From positions 137,893 to 201,892 of the forward strand of contig NZ_WBMS02000001.1 in the NCBI RefSeq assembly GCF_008923205.2: a stretch of 64,000 nucleotides of DNA, read 5' to 3'. Origin of the DNA: Actinomadura physcomitrii (GTDB lineage Bacteria; Actinomycetota; Actinomycetes; Streptosporangiales; Streptosporangiaceae). A model generated the notes under the pieces. It had not been told where the DNA came from. It made no database searches and worked only from the letters and a program-made list of their open reading frames with translations. Shown here piece by piece: positions 26,365 to 34,277 of the stretch. Numbering within the stretch: the stretch's first letter is position 1; each line of letters opens with the position of its first letter. The position numbers and the translations under genes were made by a program.

Positions 26365-27047
26365 AGAATCTCCCTTGCGGCGCCGCGCACCCGCAGCGCG
26401 GGGCCCGGCTCGACATTGACTTCCTTCAGGTCCGCGACCACGTGGTCCGCCTCGGCGAGCGCCGCCGCCGGCTGGGTGGTGGCGACGCCGACGCAGGTCA
26501 TCCCGGCCGCCTTCACGGCCGCGACGCCCGCCGGCGCGTCCTCGAACCCGACCGCCCCGCCCGGCGGGACGCCGAGGTCGCGCGCGGCGGCCAGGTACCC
26601 CTCCGGGTGCGGCTTGCCGGTGATGACGTCCCCGGCGGTCACCACGATGTCCATCAGGTCGCGGACGCCCAGCGCGGCCAGCAGCCGCTCGGCGTAGGGG
26701 CGCTGCCCCGACGTGACGACCGCCAGCGGGACGCCCGCGTCCGCCAGCGACCGCACCAGTTCGACGGCCCCCGCGACGGGCACGTCCTCGGGGACGCCGC
26801 CGTCCGCGGTCTCGTACGACACCGCCTGCTCGAACAGCTCCTCGGCGGTGCGGCCCGGGAACAGGTGCGCCAGGTCCTCCAGCACCTCGATGCCGCGGCG
26901 CCCCGCGAACGAGGAGATCAGCGCGTCGTCGTACGGCACACCGTGCGCCTCGAACAGCCGCGACCACATCACCCGGTTGCGCGGCTCGGTGTCCATGAGG
27001 GTGCCGTCGAGGTCGAACACCGCCGCGCGCAGGCCGATCAGCGCCAT
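26361..27047 (-). CDS. HAD-family sugar-phosphatase/phosphoglucomutase-like protein in the PTS operon
   Basis: 228 residues, HAD subfamily IA with cap domain. Motif I FDLDGTLMDTEP (Asp11, Asp13), motif II VTSGQRP, motif III Lys in GKPHPEGY, motif IV GFEDAPAGV. This is a canonical active site of the beta-phosphoglucomutase/sugar-phosphate phosphatase group. It is placed between EIIA (4 bp) and ptsH (4-bp overlap), which implies constant co-expression with the PTS. A role in dephosphorylating accumulated hexosamine phosphates is plausible but inferred only from location. Confidence 0.92.
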   Translation of the reverse strand: MALIGLRAAVFDLDGTLMDTEPRNRVMWSRLFEAHGVPYDDALISSFAGRRGIEVLEDLAHLFPGRTAEELFEQAVSYETADGGVPEDVPVAGAVELVRSLADAGVPLAVVTSGQRPYAERLLAALGVRDLMDIVVTAGDVITGKPHPEGYLAAARDLGVPPGGAVGFEDAPAGVAAVKAAGMTCVGVATTQPAAALAEADHVVADLKEVNVEPGPALRVRGAAREIL

Positions 27048-27051
27048 CCGG

Positions 27052-27501
27052 TCAGCTCCATGTGAACAGCTCGGCCCCCTTGACGACCTCGCCCGTCTCG
27101 ACGACGTCCGACAGCGCGTCGGCGCCGGCGTCCAGCGCCACCACGGCGCAGATCGGCGAGCGGCCGCCCGCCTCGATGACGGCGGGGTCCCAGGCGACGA
27201 CCCGCTGGCCGGCGGTGACCTGGTCGCCCTCGGCGACCAGCAGCTCGAACCCCTGGCCCTTCAGCTTGACGGTGTCGATGCCGAGGTGCACGAGGACGCC
27301 GTGCCCCTCCTCGTCCACCACCACGTAGGCGTGCGGGTGCAGCTTGACGATCGTGCCGGTGACGGGGGCGATGGCGTGTCCGGGGCCGCGCTCGGGATCG
27401 ACGGCGGTGCCCGGGCCGACCATGGCCTGGGCGAACACCGGGTCCGGGACGCCGGCGAGGCCGACCACCCGGCCGGCGACCGGTGACAGTACTCGGGTCA
27501 T
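27052..27501 (-). CDS. crr: PTS glucose-type EIIA component
   Basis: 149-residue stand-alone EIIA of the glucose/GlcNAc family. It receives phosphate from HPr on His72 (VLVHLGIDTV); His57 in HPHAYVV is the partner histidine. The conserved KGQGFELLV and GD-VTAG segments are present. In actinomycetes a single Crr-type EIIA serves the GlcNAc permease, which fits its place directly after EIIB (19 bp). ATG at 27501 with AAGGAA upstream. Confidence 0.95.
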   Translation of the reverse strand: MTRVLSPVAGRVVGLAGVPDPVFAQAMVGPGTAVDPERGPGHAIAPVTGTIVKLHPHAYVVVDEEGHGVLVHLGIDTVKLKGQGFELLVAEGDQVTAGQRVVAWDPAVIEAGGRSPICAVVALDAGADALSDVVETGEVVKGAELFTWS

Positions 27502-27520
27502 GAGCGGGGGTTCCTTCGGG

Positions 27521-27754
27521 TCAGTCGAGGATGTCCTCGATGTCGCTGGCGATGGTGTCGGCCTCCGGGCCGACGACGACCTGCACGACGGTGCCGCTGC
27601 GCATGACGCCGAACGCGCCCGCCTTCTTCAGCGCCGCCTCGTCGACCTTGCCGCCGTCGGAGACCTCCGTGCGCAGCCGGGTCGCGCAGGGCTCGATGTC
27701 CACGATGTTGTCGGCGCCGCCCAGCGCGGCGACGATGGCCTCGGCCTTGTCCAT
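27521..27754 (-). CDS. nagF: PTS GlcNAc/glucose-type EIIB component
   Basis: 77-residue free-standing EIIB. The phosphorylated Cys23 is in IEPCATRLR, the signature of the glucose-superfamily EIIB; KKAGAFGVMRSG and VQVVVGPEADTIA follow as expected. It transfers phosphate from Crr to the incoming sugar held by the EIIC at 31196-32584, which has no fused EIIB. It lies 27 bp downstream of the SIS-type deaminase gene. Confidence 0.93.
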   Translation of the reverse strand: MDKAEAIVAALGGADNIVDIEPCATRLRTEVSDGGKVDEAALKKAGAFGVMRSGTVVQVVVGPEADTIASDIEDILD

Positions 27755-27781
27755 GTCGTTCTCTTCTCTCGGTGCGTCCGG

Positions 27782-28822
27782 TCAGTCCGTCTGGGTGACC
27801 TTGTTGAGGCCGCGCGGGACGTCGGGGTCGACGCCGAGCCGGCGGGCCAGGTTCTCGACCATGATCTGGCCGGGGACGATGAGGGCCGGCGGCGCGACCC
27901 ATTCGGGCAGGCCGGGGCCGGGCAGCGCGGCCGTGCAGGCGGCGGCGAGGCCGTCGCCGCCGCCGACGCCGAACGCCTTGGCGCCGGCGCTCTCGACGCG
28001 GCGCGCCAGCGCGATCGTGCCGGAAAGCGTCGGCCCGGAGCCGGCCGCGACCAGCAGCGCGGGGGTCTGCGCGTCGACCACGGCGATCGGGCCGTGCAGC
28101 AGGTCGGCGTAGGACAGGCCCATGGCGTGCAGGTAGCACGCCTCCTTGATCTTCAGGGCGAGCTCCAGCGCGGTGCCGAACGCGATGCCGCGCCCGGACA
28201 CGACCGCGCCGGGGACCCGCGCCAGCTCCTCGACGATCTCGGGCAGCGCGGGGGACGCCTCGGTCTCGGCGATCATCCGCGCGACCTCGTCGGGGACGCG
28301 GCGCAGGTCGTCGACCACGACGTCGGCGCCGAGCCCGAGGCCGAGCACCGACAGCGCGGCGAGCTGGGTGGTGTAGGTCTTGGTGGCGGGCACGGCGATC
28401 TCGTCGCCGGCCTCGGTGACCAGCGCGACCTCGGCGGCCTCCGCCAGCGGCGACCCGGCGCCGTTGGTGACGGCGACGGTGCGGGCGCCGCAGCCGCGCG
28501 CCCAGTCGAGCGTCTCGACGATCTCCTCGGTCTTGCCGGACTGGCTGATCGCGACGGCGAGCACGCCGGACAGGTCGAGGCGCCGCTTGTAGGTCGTCGC
28601 GACGGACGGGGCGGCGAGGGTGCCGAGCCGCCCGGCGTGCGACTCCACCAGGTAGCGGCCGTACACGGCGGCGTTGTCGGACGAGCCGCGCGCGATGAAC
28701 AGCACCTGCCGCGTCTCGCGGGCCAGCGCCGCGATGTCGGGCGTGCGCGGCAGCAGCGCGTCGATCGTCCGGCGCAGCGCGTCCGGCTGCTCACCGATCT
28801 CGGCGCGCATCTGACTGGTCAT
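27782..28822 (-). CDS. nagB2: SIS-domain glucosamine-6-phosphate deaminase (NagB-II type)
   Basis: 346 residues with two SIS domains: FIARGSSDNAAVYGRY and AISQSGKTEEIVETL in the first, VVSGRGIAFGTALELALKIKEACYLHAMGLSYADLLHGP in the second. This is like the isomerase half of GlmS without the glutaminase domain. Such proteins serve as NagB-II deaminase-isomerases converting GlcN-6-P to fructose-6-P and ammonia. Here it follows nagA with a 4-bp ATGA overlap, exactly where a deaminase is needed, and no classical NagB is in the operon. A GlmS-like or AgaS-type activity is the alternative. Confidence 0.87.
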   Translation of the reverse strand: MTSQMRAEIGEQPDALRRTIDALLPRTPDIAALARETRQVLFIARGSSDNAAVYGRYLVESHAGRLGTLAAPSVATTYKRRLDLSGVLAVAISQSGKTEEIVETLDWARGCGARTVAVTNGAGSPLAEAAEVALVTEAGDEIAVPATKTYTTQLAALSVLGLGLGADVVVDDLRRVPDEVARMIAETEASPALPEIVEELARVPGAVVSGRGIAFGTALELALKIKEACYLHAMGLSYADLLHGPIAVVDAQTPALLVAAGSGPTLSGTIALARRVESAGAKAFGVGGGDGLAAACTAALPGPGLPEWVAPPALIVPGQIMVENLARRLGVDPDVPRGLNKVTQTD

Positions 28823-29976
28823 GATCTGCCTCCGAAGAGTTCCTGCCCGTTGATCCAGGTCGTACGCGCCCGGTGGTCCGGCCCGAGGTGGACCAGGTCG
28901 GCGGCCGCGCCGGGCGCGATGCGGCCGAGGTCGGGGCGGCCGATGAGGTCGGCCGGGACGCGGGTGGCGGCGTCGACCGCGGCGGCCGGGTCGAGGCCGA
29001 GGCCGATCGCGTTGCCGACCGCCTCGTCGAGGCGCAGGCCGGACCCGGCGATGGTGCCGTCGGCGCGCAGCGGCGGCCCCTGCTCGGGCATGGTGATGGG
29101 CTCGCCGCCCAGCTCGTAGGTGCCGGGCGGCATCCCGGCGGCGGACGCGGCGTCGGTGACGAGCACGACGCGCCCGGCGGCGGCGCGGAACACCAGCCGC
29201 GCCGCCTCCGGGCCGACGTGGTGCAGGTCGAGGATGAGGCCGGGGTGCAGCCGGTCGTCGATGAGCGCCTGGACGGCGACGCCGGGGTCGCGGTGGTGGA
29301 CGCCGCTCTGCGCGTTGAAGATGTGGGTGACCTTGCGGGCGCCGGCGTCGGCCGCTTCGGCGGTCCGCGCGGCGGTCGCGTCGCTGTGCCCGACGCTGAC
29401 CAGCACGCCGGCCTCGGTGAGGCGGCGGATCGCGGCGAGCGCGCCGTTCCGCTCGGGCGCGAGGGTGACGAGCTTGACCAGCCCGGTCTCCAGCAGCGTC
29501 TCGACCGCTTCGGGCGTCGGGTCGGTGAGGTGCGCGGCGTTGTGCGCGCCCTTGCGCTTCTCGGAGAGGAACGGCCCCTCCAGGTGGACGCCGAGCACGC
29601 GGGCGCCGGACGGCAGCTTCGGCAGCAGGGCGCGGGTGCGGCGCAGCGCCTCGGCCTGCGCCGCGACGGGCGCGGTGATGAACGTGGGCAGGAACGCGGT
29701 CACGCCCGTCTCGGGGAGCCGGGTGACGACCTCGCGCCAGCCGGCCTCGTCGGCGTCCACCATGTCGTGCCCGAAGTACCCGTTGACCTGGAGGTCGACC
29801 AGGCCGGGGGCGAGCAGCCCGTCGGCCAGGCGCACGTCGGCGCCGGGCGGGGCGCCCTCGCCCGCATCGGTGATGACACCGTCCTCGACGCGGACGTATC
29901 CCGGGGAGACGACGCGGGTAGGACCGTCCGCGGGGGTCATGATCACGCGCTCCGCGGTGATCAGCAGTGATGCCAT
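28819..29976 (-). CDS. nagA: N-acetylglucosamine-6-phosphate deacetylase
   Basis: Hydrolyses GlcNAc-6-P to GlcN-6-P and acetate. 385 residues, amidohydrolase fold. Visible are LAPGLVDLQVNGYFGHD at the barrel start, the metal-binding HLEGPFLSEKRKGAHN block near residue 130, SVGHSDA and THIFNAQSG (metal His), and the catalytic Asp in LVTDAASAAGMP. The ATG at 29976 has GGAGAG at good distance. It is the first gene of the leftward seven-gene operon and lies just downstream of a DasR palindrome, so it should be induced by amino sugars. Confidence 0.95.
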   Translation of the reverse strand: MASLLITAERVIMTPADGPTRVVSPGYVRVEDGVITDAGEGAPPGADVRLADGLLAPGLVDLQVNGYFGHDMVDADEAGWREVVTRLPETGVTAFLPTFITAPVAAQAEALRRTRALLPKLPSGARVLGVHLEGPFLSEKRKGAHNAAHLTDPTPEAVETLLETGLVKLVTLAPERNGALAAIRRLTEAGVLVSVGHSDATAARTAEAADAGARKVTHIFNAQSGVHHRDPGVAVQALIDDRLHPGLILDLHHVGPEAARLVFRAAAGRVVLVTDAASAAGMPPGTYELGGEPITMPEQGPPLRADGTIAGSGLRLDEAVGNAIGLGLDPAAAVDAATRVPADLIGRPDLGRIAPGAAADLVHLGPDHRARTTWINGQELFGGRS

Positions 29977-30022
29977 GGGGGTGCACTCTCCGTGATGCGA
30001 CCGGCCGCCGCCTGCGCGGCGA

Positions 30023-30048
30023 ACTGGTCTAGTCCGGACTAGACCAGT
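30023..30048. promoter_or_regulatory. DasR box (twin, perfect 26-bp palindrome) upstream of nagA
   Basis: Half-site ACTGGTCTAGTCC followed immediately by its exact reverse complement, centred at 30035/30036. Each side matches the DasR consensus (ACTGGTCTAGACCAGT type) at about 13 of 16 positions, so it reads as two interleaved sites. 47 bp upstream of the nagA ATG. Confidence 0.85.
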
Positions 30049-30320
30049 ACGCACCATACTCCACGAATCGGATGGAGCTGAAGATGTCGGCCCGAACTCA
30101 TCCGGGATCGGCCCGGGACCCTTGGTCGCGAACGTTCGCGGCGCCGCGCCGGATCGGCCGCGCCCCGACGCCGGCCGGGGAGGCTCCGCCGCAGGCCCGC
30201 CCGGACGCCCGGCCGGAGCCCGCCACATGAGCCCTGACCTGCACGTTCAGCTGATCTTGACCCCCCGGGCCCGTGACCCGGTCGTTACGGTTCCCAGCAT
30301 TGACATGGCTTTCCATCATG

Positions 30321-30342
30321 TGGTCTAGTCCGGCCTAGACCA
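30321..30342. promoter_or_regulatory. DasR box upstream of dasR
   Basis: TGGTCTAGTCC then GGCCTAGACCA, a 22-bp palindrome with one mismatched pair, nearly the same sequence as the nagA-side box. It overlaps the presumed -10 of dasR, consistent with autoregulation. Confidence 0.82.
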
Positions 30343-30429
30343 GTACTAACCAAGTCGAGTCCCGCGTCACCCCCATTCTTCCCGTCAATCCCGTCGATAC
30401 GGCCGCAGAGGCCATCGAGGACACCCCCA

Positions 30430-31170
30430 GTGACGACCATCGATCCGCACAGCCCCGTCCCGAAGTACTTCCAGCTGCGCGCCATCCTGCTCGACCTCAT
30501 CGAGAGCGCCGAGCTGCCCGTCGACGCCCCGATCCCCTCGGAGCGCGAGCTGTGCGTGCGGTACGGGCTGTCCCGCATGACCGTCCGGCAGGGCGTCGAC
30601 CAGCTCGTGTCGGAGGGGCGGCTGTACCGCGTCCCCGGCAAGGGCACCTTCGTCGCCCGGCCCAAGATCGAGATGCCGTTGCGGCTCGTCTCGTTCACCG
30701 AGGACATGCTCGCGCGCGGGCTGCGGCCCGGCGCCGTCGACCTGGACCGCCGCACCGTCCCCGCCGACGCCCGGCTGGCCCGGATCTTCGAGGTCGAGCC
30801 CGGCACCGAGATCCACATCATCGAGCGGCTGCGCACCGCCGACGGCGACCCGATGGCGCTCGAACGCGCGCACATCCTCGCCTCGCTCGCCCCCGACCTG
30901 CTGGACCGCCGGCTCGCCGACCGGTCCCTGTACGGCGTCCTCGAAGCGGTGTACGGGCTGGTCTTCGACGCCGGCGACCAGACCATCGACGCCAGCCTGG
31001 CGGACGCCGCCGACGCCAAGCACCTCCAGATCCCCAAGGGCAGCGCCGTGCTGCTCCTGCAGCGCCGCTCCTACACCGGAGGCGTCTGCGCCGAACTGGG
31101 CGTGTCCACCTACCGGGCGGACCGCTACCAGATCCACACGGCACTCGGAAATCCCCCGCCGCACTCCTGA
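30430..31170 (+). CDS. dasR: DasR-type GntR/HutC transcriptional regulator of amino-sugar genes
   Basis: 246 residues: an N-terminal GntR winged helix (PSERELCVRYGLSRMTVRQGVDQLVSEGRLYRVPGKGTFVA, about 36-75) and a C-terminal UTRA effector domain (about 95-235). This is the architecture of DasR/NagR/YvoA, which bind GlcN-6-P or GlcNAc-6-P and release palindromic operators. The identification rests on the family, on two TGGTCTAG-type boxes flanking the promoter, and on its nag/PTS neighbours. GTG start at 30430 with GAGG nine bases upstream. It lies 25 bp before the EIIC gene, probably one transcript. Confidence 0.92.
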   Translation: MTTIDPHSPVPKYFQLRAILLDLIESAELPVDAPIPSERELCVRYGLSRMTVRQGVDQLVSEGRLYRVPGKGTFVARPKIEMPLRLVSFTEDMLARGLRPGAVDLDRRTVPADARLARIFEVEPGTEIHIIERLRTADGDPMALERAHILASLAPDLLDRRLADRSLYGVLEAVYGLVFDAGDQTIDASLADAADAKHLQIPKGSAVLLLQRRSYTGGVCAELGVSTYRADRYQIHTALGNPPPHS

Positions 31171-31195
31171 CACGACTTCGAGGAGGAACATCCCG

Positions 31196-32584
31196 ATGAC
31201 TTCGACCACCGTGGACGCCGCGCCGCGGCGGGGGTCGCGCGCCCTCGCGGTGCTGCAGCGGATCGGCCGCAGCCTCATGCTGCCGATCGCCGTGCTGCCC
31301 GCCGCCGCGCTGCTGCTCCGCTTCGGCCAGCCGGACATGCTCGGCAAGGACGGCCTCGGCTGGATCCGGGTCGCCGAGGTCGTCGGCGGCGCCGGCCAGG
31401 CCCTGTTCGACCACCTGCCGCTGCTGTTCGCGGTCGGCGTCGCGATCGGCTTCGCCAAGAAGTCCGACGGCTCCACCGCGCTCGCCGCCGTCGTCGGCTA
31501 CCTGGTCTTCGACCAGGTCACCAAGATCATGTTCTCGCACTCGGCCGACCTCAAGGGCCAGGTGCTGATCACCAAGGTGACCGACGGGACCGCGGCGCCG
31601 GCCATCGACTTCGGCGCCAAGAACCCGACCGACGTGCTCGGCGGCATCCTCATCGGCGTCGTCGCCGCACTGCTCTACCAGCGCTTCTACCGCGTCAAGC
31701 TGCCCACCTACCTGGCGTTCTTCGGCGGCCGCCGGTTCGTCCCGATCGTCACCGCGCTCGCCGCGCTGGTCCTCGGCGTGCTGATCGGCTTCATCTGGCC
31801 GGTGTTCGGCGGCTGGCTCACCGACTTCGGCAACTGGATCACCGGCGCGGGCGCCGCGGGCGCCGGCATCTACGGCGTCGTCAACCGCCTGCTGCTGCCG
31901 TTCGGCCTGCACCACATCCCGAACTCGCTCATCTGGTTCGTGTTCGGCTCCTACAACGGCCCGGACGGCGTCGTCCACGGCGAGATCAACCGGTACCTCG
32001 CCGGCGACCCGCACTCGGGCGGCTTCCTCGCCGGGTTCTTCCCCGTGCTGATGTTCGGCCTGCCCGGCGCCGCGCTCGCGATGTGGCGCGCCGCGCCCCC
32101 GCACCGCCGCTCCGCGGTCGGCGGCATCATGATCTCCGCCGCGCTCACCGCGTTCGTCACCGGCGTCACCGAGCCGATCGAGTTCGCGTTCATGTTCGTC
32201 GCGCCCGTGCTGTACGCGGTGCACGTCGTCCTCACCGGCGTGTCGATGGCGATCCTCAACGCGGCCGGCGCCCAGCTCGGCTTCGGCTTCTCGGCGGGCG
32301 GAATCGACATGCTGCTGAACGCGTCGAAGGACAACACCAAGGGCCTGCCGCTGATCACCGGCATGGGAATCCTCTATTTCGTCATCTACTACTTCCTGTT
32401 CAAATTCCTGATCGTGAAGTTCGACTTCGCGACTCCGGGACGCGAACCGGAGGACGTGGAGTCCGTCGCCGCCGACCCGGGCTCGAACCCGGAACTGGCG
32501 GGCGGCGAGAAGAAGGCGCCCCGCCGCCGCAAGCAGGCCACCGCCCGGGAGGCCGAACCGGCCGACTCCCCGACCACGACCTGA
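31196..32584 (+). CDS. nagE: PTS N-acetylglucosamine-specific EIIC permease
   Basis: 462-residue membrane permease of the glucose/GlcNAc EIIC family, about ten transmembrane helices. Conserved points include RSLMLPIAVLPAAALLLRFG at the start, FAVGVAIGFAKKSDGSTALAA, the LLLPFGLHHIPNSLIWF block and the substrate-loop signature TGVTEPIEFAFMF. There is no fused EIIB or EIIA; those are the separate genes at 27.0-27.8 kb. The C-terminal 50 residues are a hydrophilic tail. The ATG has a near-perfect AGGAGGA site. The gene is co-transcribed with dasR and should be induced by the sugar it imports. Confidence 0.94.
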   Translation: MTSTTVDAAPRRGSRALAVLQRIGRSLMLPIAVLPAAALLLRFGQPDMLGKDGLGWIRVAEVVGGAGQALFDHLPLLFAVGVAIGFAKKSDGSTALAAVVGYLVFDQVTKIMFSHSADLKGQVLITKVTDGTAAPAIDFGAKNPTDVLGGILIGVVAALLYQRFYRVKLPTYLAFFGGRRFVPIVTALAALVLGVLIGFIWPVFGGWLTDFGNWITGAGAAGAGIYGVVNRLLLPFGLHHIPNSLIWFVFGSYNGPDGVVHGEINRYLAGDPHSGGFLAGFFPVLMFGLPGAALAMWRAAPPHRRSAVGGIMISAALTAFVTGVTEPIEFAFMFVAPVLYAVHVVLTGVSMAILNAAGAQLGFGFSAGGIDMLLNASKDNTKGLPLITGMGILYFVIYYFLFKFLIVKFDFATPGREPEDVESVAADPGSNPELAGGEKKAPRRRKQATAREAEPADSPTTT

Positions 32585-32888
32585 CCTGCGCCACGCCCCC
32601 TCGACGGCGGCGGGCCGCCCCCAGCGGGGCGCCCGCCGCCGACCCCCCGCCCAGTACGGCCCTCGCCGTCACCAGGACCCACACGTCCTCTTGCGGTCCC
32701 CGGGCGAAGAACAGCAGCGCCGGAACGGGCAGCGCCGAGCAGCGGTCCCGGTACAGCTTCGCCCCCCGATACCCCCGCCGCTCCGCGGCGAGCGCCAACC
32801 GGTCCAGGTGCCGCGCCGCCGTGTCGCGCCCCCGCAGGGTCCGCCACCACGCCCCGACCCGTGCCGGACGCGAACTCTCGATCACCAT
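32400..32888 (-). CDS. Doubtful small gene beside the HATPase gene
   Basis: From ATG 32888 the frame encodes a protein-like stretch for about 75 codons (VGAWWRTLRGRDTAARHL, LALAAERRGYRGAKLYRD, ALLFFARGPQEDVWVLVTARA) and then degenerates into Gly/Arg/Pro-rich sequence that runs 185 bp into the antisense of the EIIC gene. A real gene would be expected to stop before the hairpin at 32606-32640; a frame change near 32680 would give an early stop. It may be a decayed or frameshifted small partner of the neighbouring ATPase, or spurious. Confidence 0.35.
   Translation of the reverse strand: MVIESSRPARVGAWWRTLRGRDTAARHLDRLALAAERRGYRGAKLYRDRCSALPVPALLFFARGPQEDVWVLVTARAVLGGGSAAGAPLGAARRRRGGVAQVRSWSGSRPVRPPGRWPACGGGAPSSRRPPVPGSSPGRRRRTPRPPVRVPESRSRTSRSGI
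32606..32640. terminator. Strong GC hairpin after the EIIC gene
   Basis: GGCGGCGGGC (32606-32615) pairs with GCCCGCCGCC (32631-32640), continued inward by GCCCC/GGGGC around a CAGC loop with one bulged C. It lies 22 bp after the stop and lacks a U-tract, typical of actinomycete terminators. Confidence 0.65.
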
Positions 32889-32935
32889 CGATCGACCACC
32901 GCCTCCCATCTCGGTCCCCCGACGTGCGCGCGTCC

Positions 32936-33397
32936 TCAGCACGCGACCACCGACCACACCCACTTGCCGTGCGGCGGCGTCGGATCCACCCCGCACCGCA
33001 GCGACAACGCCGCCACGATCGGCAGGCCCCACCCGCCGGTACCGTCGTCGTGGCCGGGGTCCAGGGCTTTCGCGTCCGGCTCGATGTCCGCCAGCGTCAA
33101 AGCCGCCACCGGCCGGGCGATCGGTCGCTCATCCGACCCGTCCCACACCCGCAGCACCAGCCCCGGCCCCTCCCGCCAGCACTGCACCCGGACCCGCCCG
33201 TCCGGCGCGACCGCCATCGCGTTCGTCACCAGCTCAGCCGCGATCAGGAACACGTCCGACTCACGAGCCACCATGCGCCACGACGCCAGCCGCGGCCCCA
33301 GCAGCGTCCGGACCTCGCCCACAGCGGTCGGAGCCGCCAAGAACGAGTGATCCAGCAGATTCGACGCCGCCACCACGTCGGCGCTCACCGGACCCAC
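32936..33397 (-). CDS. ATP-binding anti-sigma-like protein (HATPase_c_2)
   Basis: 153 residues with a GHKL ATPase fold: AAELVTNAMAVAPDGRV (N box, about 52-68), LRVWDGSDERP (G1 region) and GTGGWGLPIVAAL (G2). The expected D-x-G-x-G appears as WDGSDE, so the nucleotide loop is divergent. A stand-alone module of the type that binds sigma or anti-anti-sigma factors, like the one at 12755-13147 but not closely similar. Start GTG at 33397 is tentative; another GTG three codons later is possible. Confidence 0.82.
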   Translation of the reverse strand: MGPVSADVVAASNLLDHSFLAAPTAVGEVRTLLGPRLASWRMVARESDVFLIAAELVTNAMAVAPDGRVRVQCWREGPGLVLRVWDGSDERPIARPVAALTLADIEPDAKALDPGHDDGTGGWGLPIVAALSLRCGVDPTPPHGKWVWSVVAC

Positions 33398-33485
33398 CCC
33401 CGAGCATCGCCGGACCCTCCGGTGCCGTCTTGAACGAGACCACTGCGATCACCTCCGGTCGCCCTACCAGCGCGACTTTAATGGA

Positions 33486-33495
33486 TATCGCGATA
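33486..33495. promoter_or_regulatory. Palindrome in an A/T-rich promoter-like patch
   Basis: TATCGCGATA lies between a leftward TTGTGT and TAAAGT spaced 18 bp, upstream of the HATPase gene at 32936-33397. Candidate promoter with operator in the spacer. Confidence 0.35.
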
Positions 33496-33557
33496 AGCAC
33501 ACAAGTGGTTCGCACGAAGGAGCGGCACCAGAGCGCGGCGAGAACGAGCCCAGGTGG

Positions 33558-34277
33558 TCAGGCAGGCATTCGATAGACGAGTTCGTACAGGTGAGAGCCC
33601 TTGACCAGCACCGAGACCTCCACGGGCCGGTCGTCGTGGGAGTAGGCCACGCGGAACTGCCGGATCACCGGGACCTCAGGCAGGACGAGGAGGTCGACCT
33701 CTTCGCTGGTCGGCATCCGCGACGAGACCGCATCCGCGAAGTGCAGCACGTCATAGCCCAGGTCAGCGAGCACACGGTGTGCGCCGCCGGGGATTCTCTG
33801 CGACCCGGCAAGCTCGGTCCCGCTTGCCAACTCCAGCGGGTAGTACGACCACTCGACTTCAACGGGCCGACCACCGTGGCGTAGCAGGCGGCGCCGTAGC
33901 AACACCCGATCGCCGTCCGCGATGCCGAACCCAGCAGCGACCGCGCTCGGGGCCGGAACCTCCCCAACCTCCAACAGTTCGTAGGAGTACCCGCCAGGGG
34001 CCGGTGCGAAGTAGGCCCCGACCTCTACGCGGAACGGCTGGCGGTCGCGGACGTACACGCCCTTGCCCTGACGGCTCGACAGGTAGCCCTCAGCCTTGAG
34101 TACCGCAAGCGCCTTCTGCACTGTCGTGTTGGAGACGCCGAACTCCGCGACCAGATGCGCCGTGGAGGGCAGTTGCGTTCCCGGCGCCAGGTCCCCAGCC
34201 ATGATCCGAGCCCGCACTTCCGCTGCCATCTGCTCATACGGCGGCCGGCCATCTGCGCGTCGCGTCAACGTCGTCAA
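33558..34277 (-). CDS. GntR-family transcriptional regulator with UTRA domain
   Basis: 239 residues. N-terminal GntR winged helix (PPYEQMAAEVRARIMAGDLAPGTQLPST, VSNTTVQKALAVLKAEGYL, SRQGKGVYV; about 11-75) and C-terminal UTRA ligand domain. The TTG start at 34277 is chosen because it overlaps the stop of the upstream UTRA-only gene in a TTGA and begins the standard family N-terminus; the frame open upstream has no similarity. The ligand is unknown. Lower GC than surrounding core genes suggests accessory DNA. Confidence 0.86.
   Translation of the reverse strand: MTTLTRRADGRPPYEQMAAEVRARIMAGDLAPGTQLPSTAHLVAEFGVSNTTVQKALAVLKAEGYLSSRQGKGVYVRDRQPFRVEVGAYFAPAPGGYSYELLEVGEVPAPSAVAAGFGIADGDRVLLRRRLLRHGGRPVEVEWSYYPLELASGTELAGSQRIPGGAHRVLADLGYDVLHFADAVSSRMPTSEEVDLLVLPEVPVIRQFRVAYSHDDRPVEVSVLVKGSHLYELVYRMPA

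Larger units (their letters stand above)
29977..30429. promoter_or_regulatory. Divergent nagA/dasR promoter region, 453 bp
   Basis: Holds one DasR-type palindrome close to each gene and no credible coding sequence. Toward dasR there is a TTGACA at 30300-30305 and, 18 bp on, TCTAGT at 30324-30329 inside the second palindrome, so DasR bound there would block its own promoter. The nagA-side promoter is less clear; its palindrome would overlap or follow the -10. Confidence 0.6.

Noticed and set aside
32478-32492. GGGCTCGAACCCGG resembling a tRNA T-arm
   Set aside because: It lies in the coding tail of EIIC and no acceptor, D or anticodon arms surround it.
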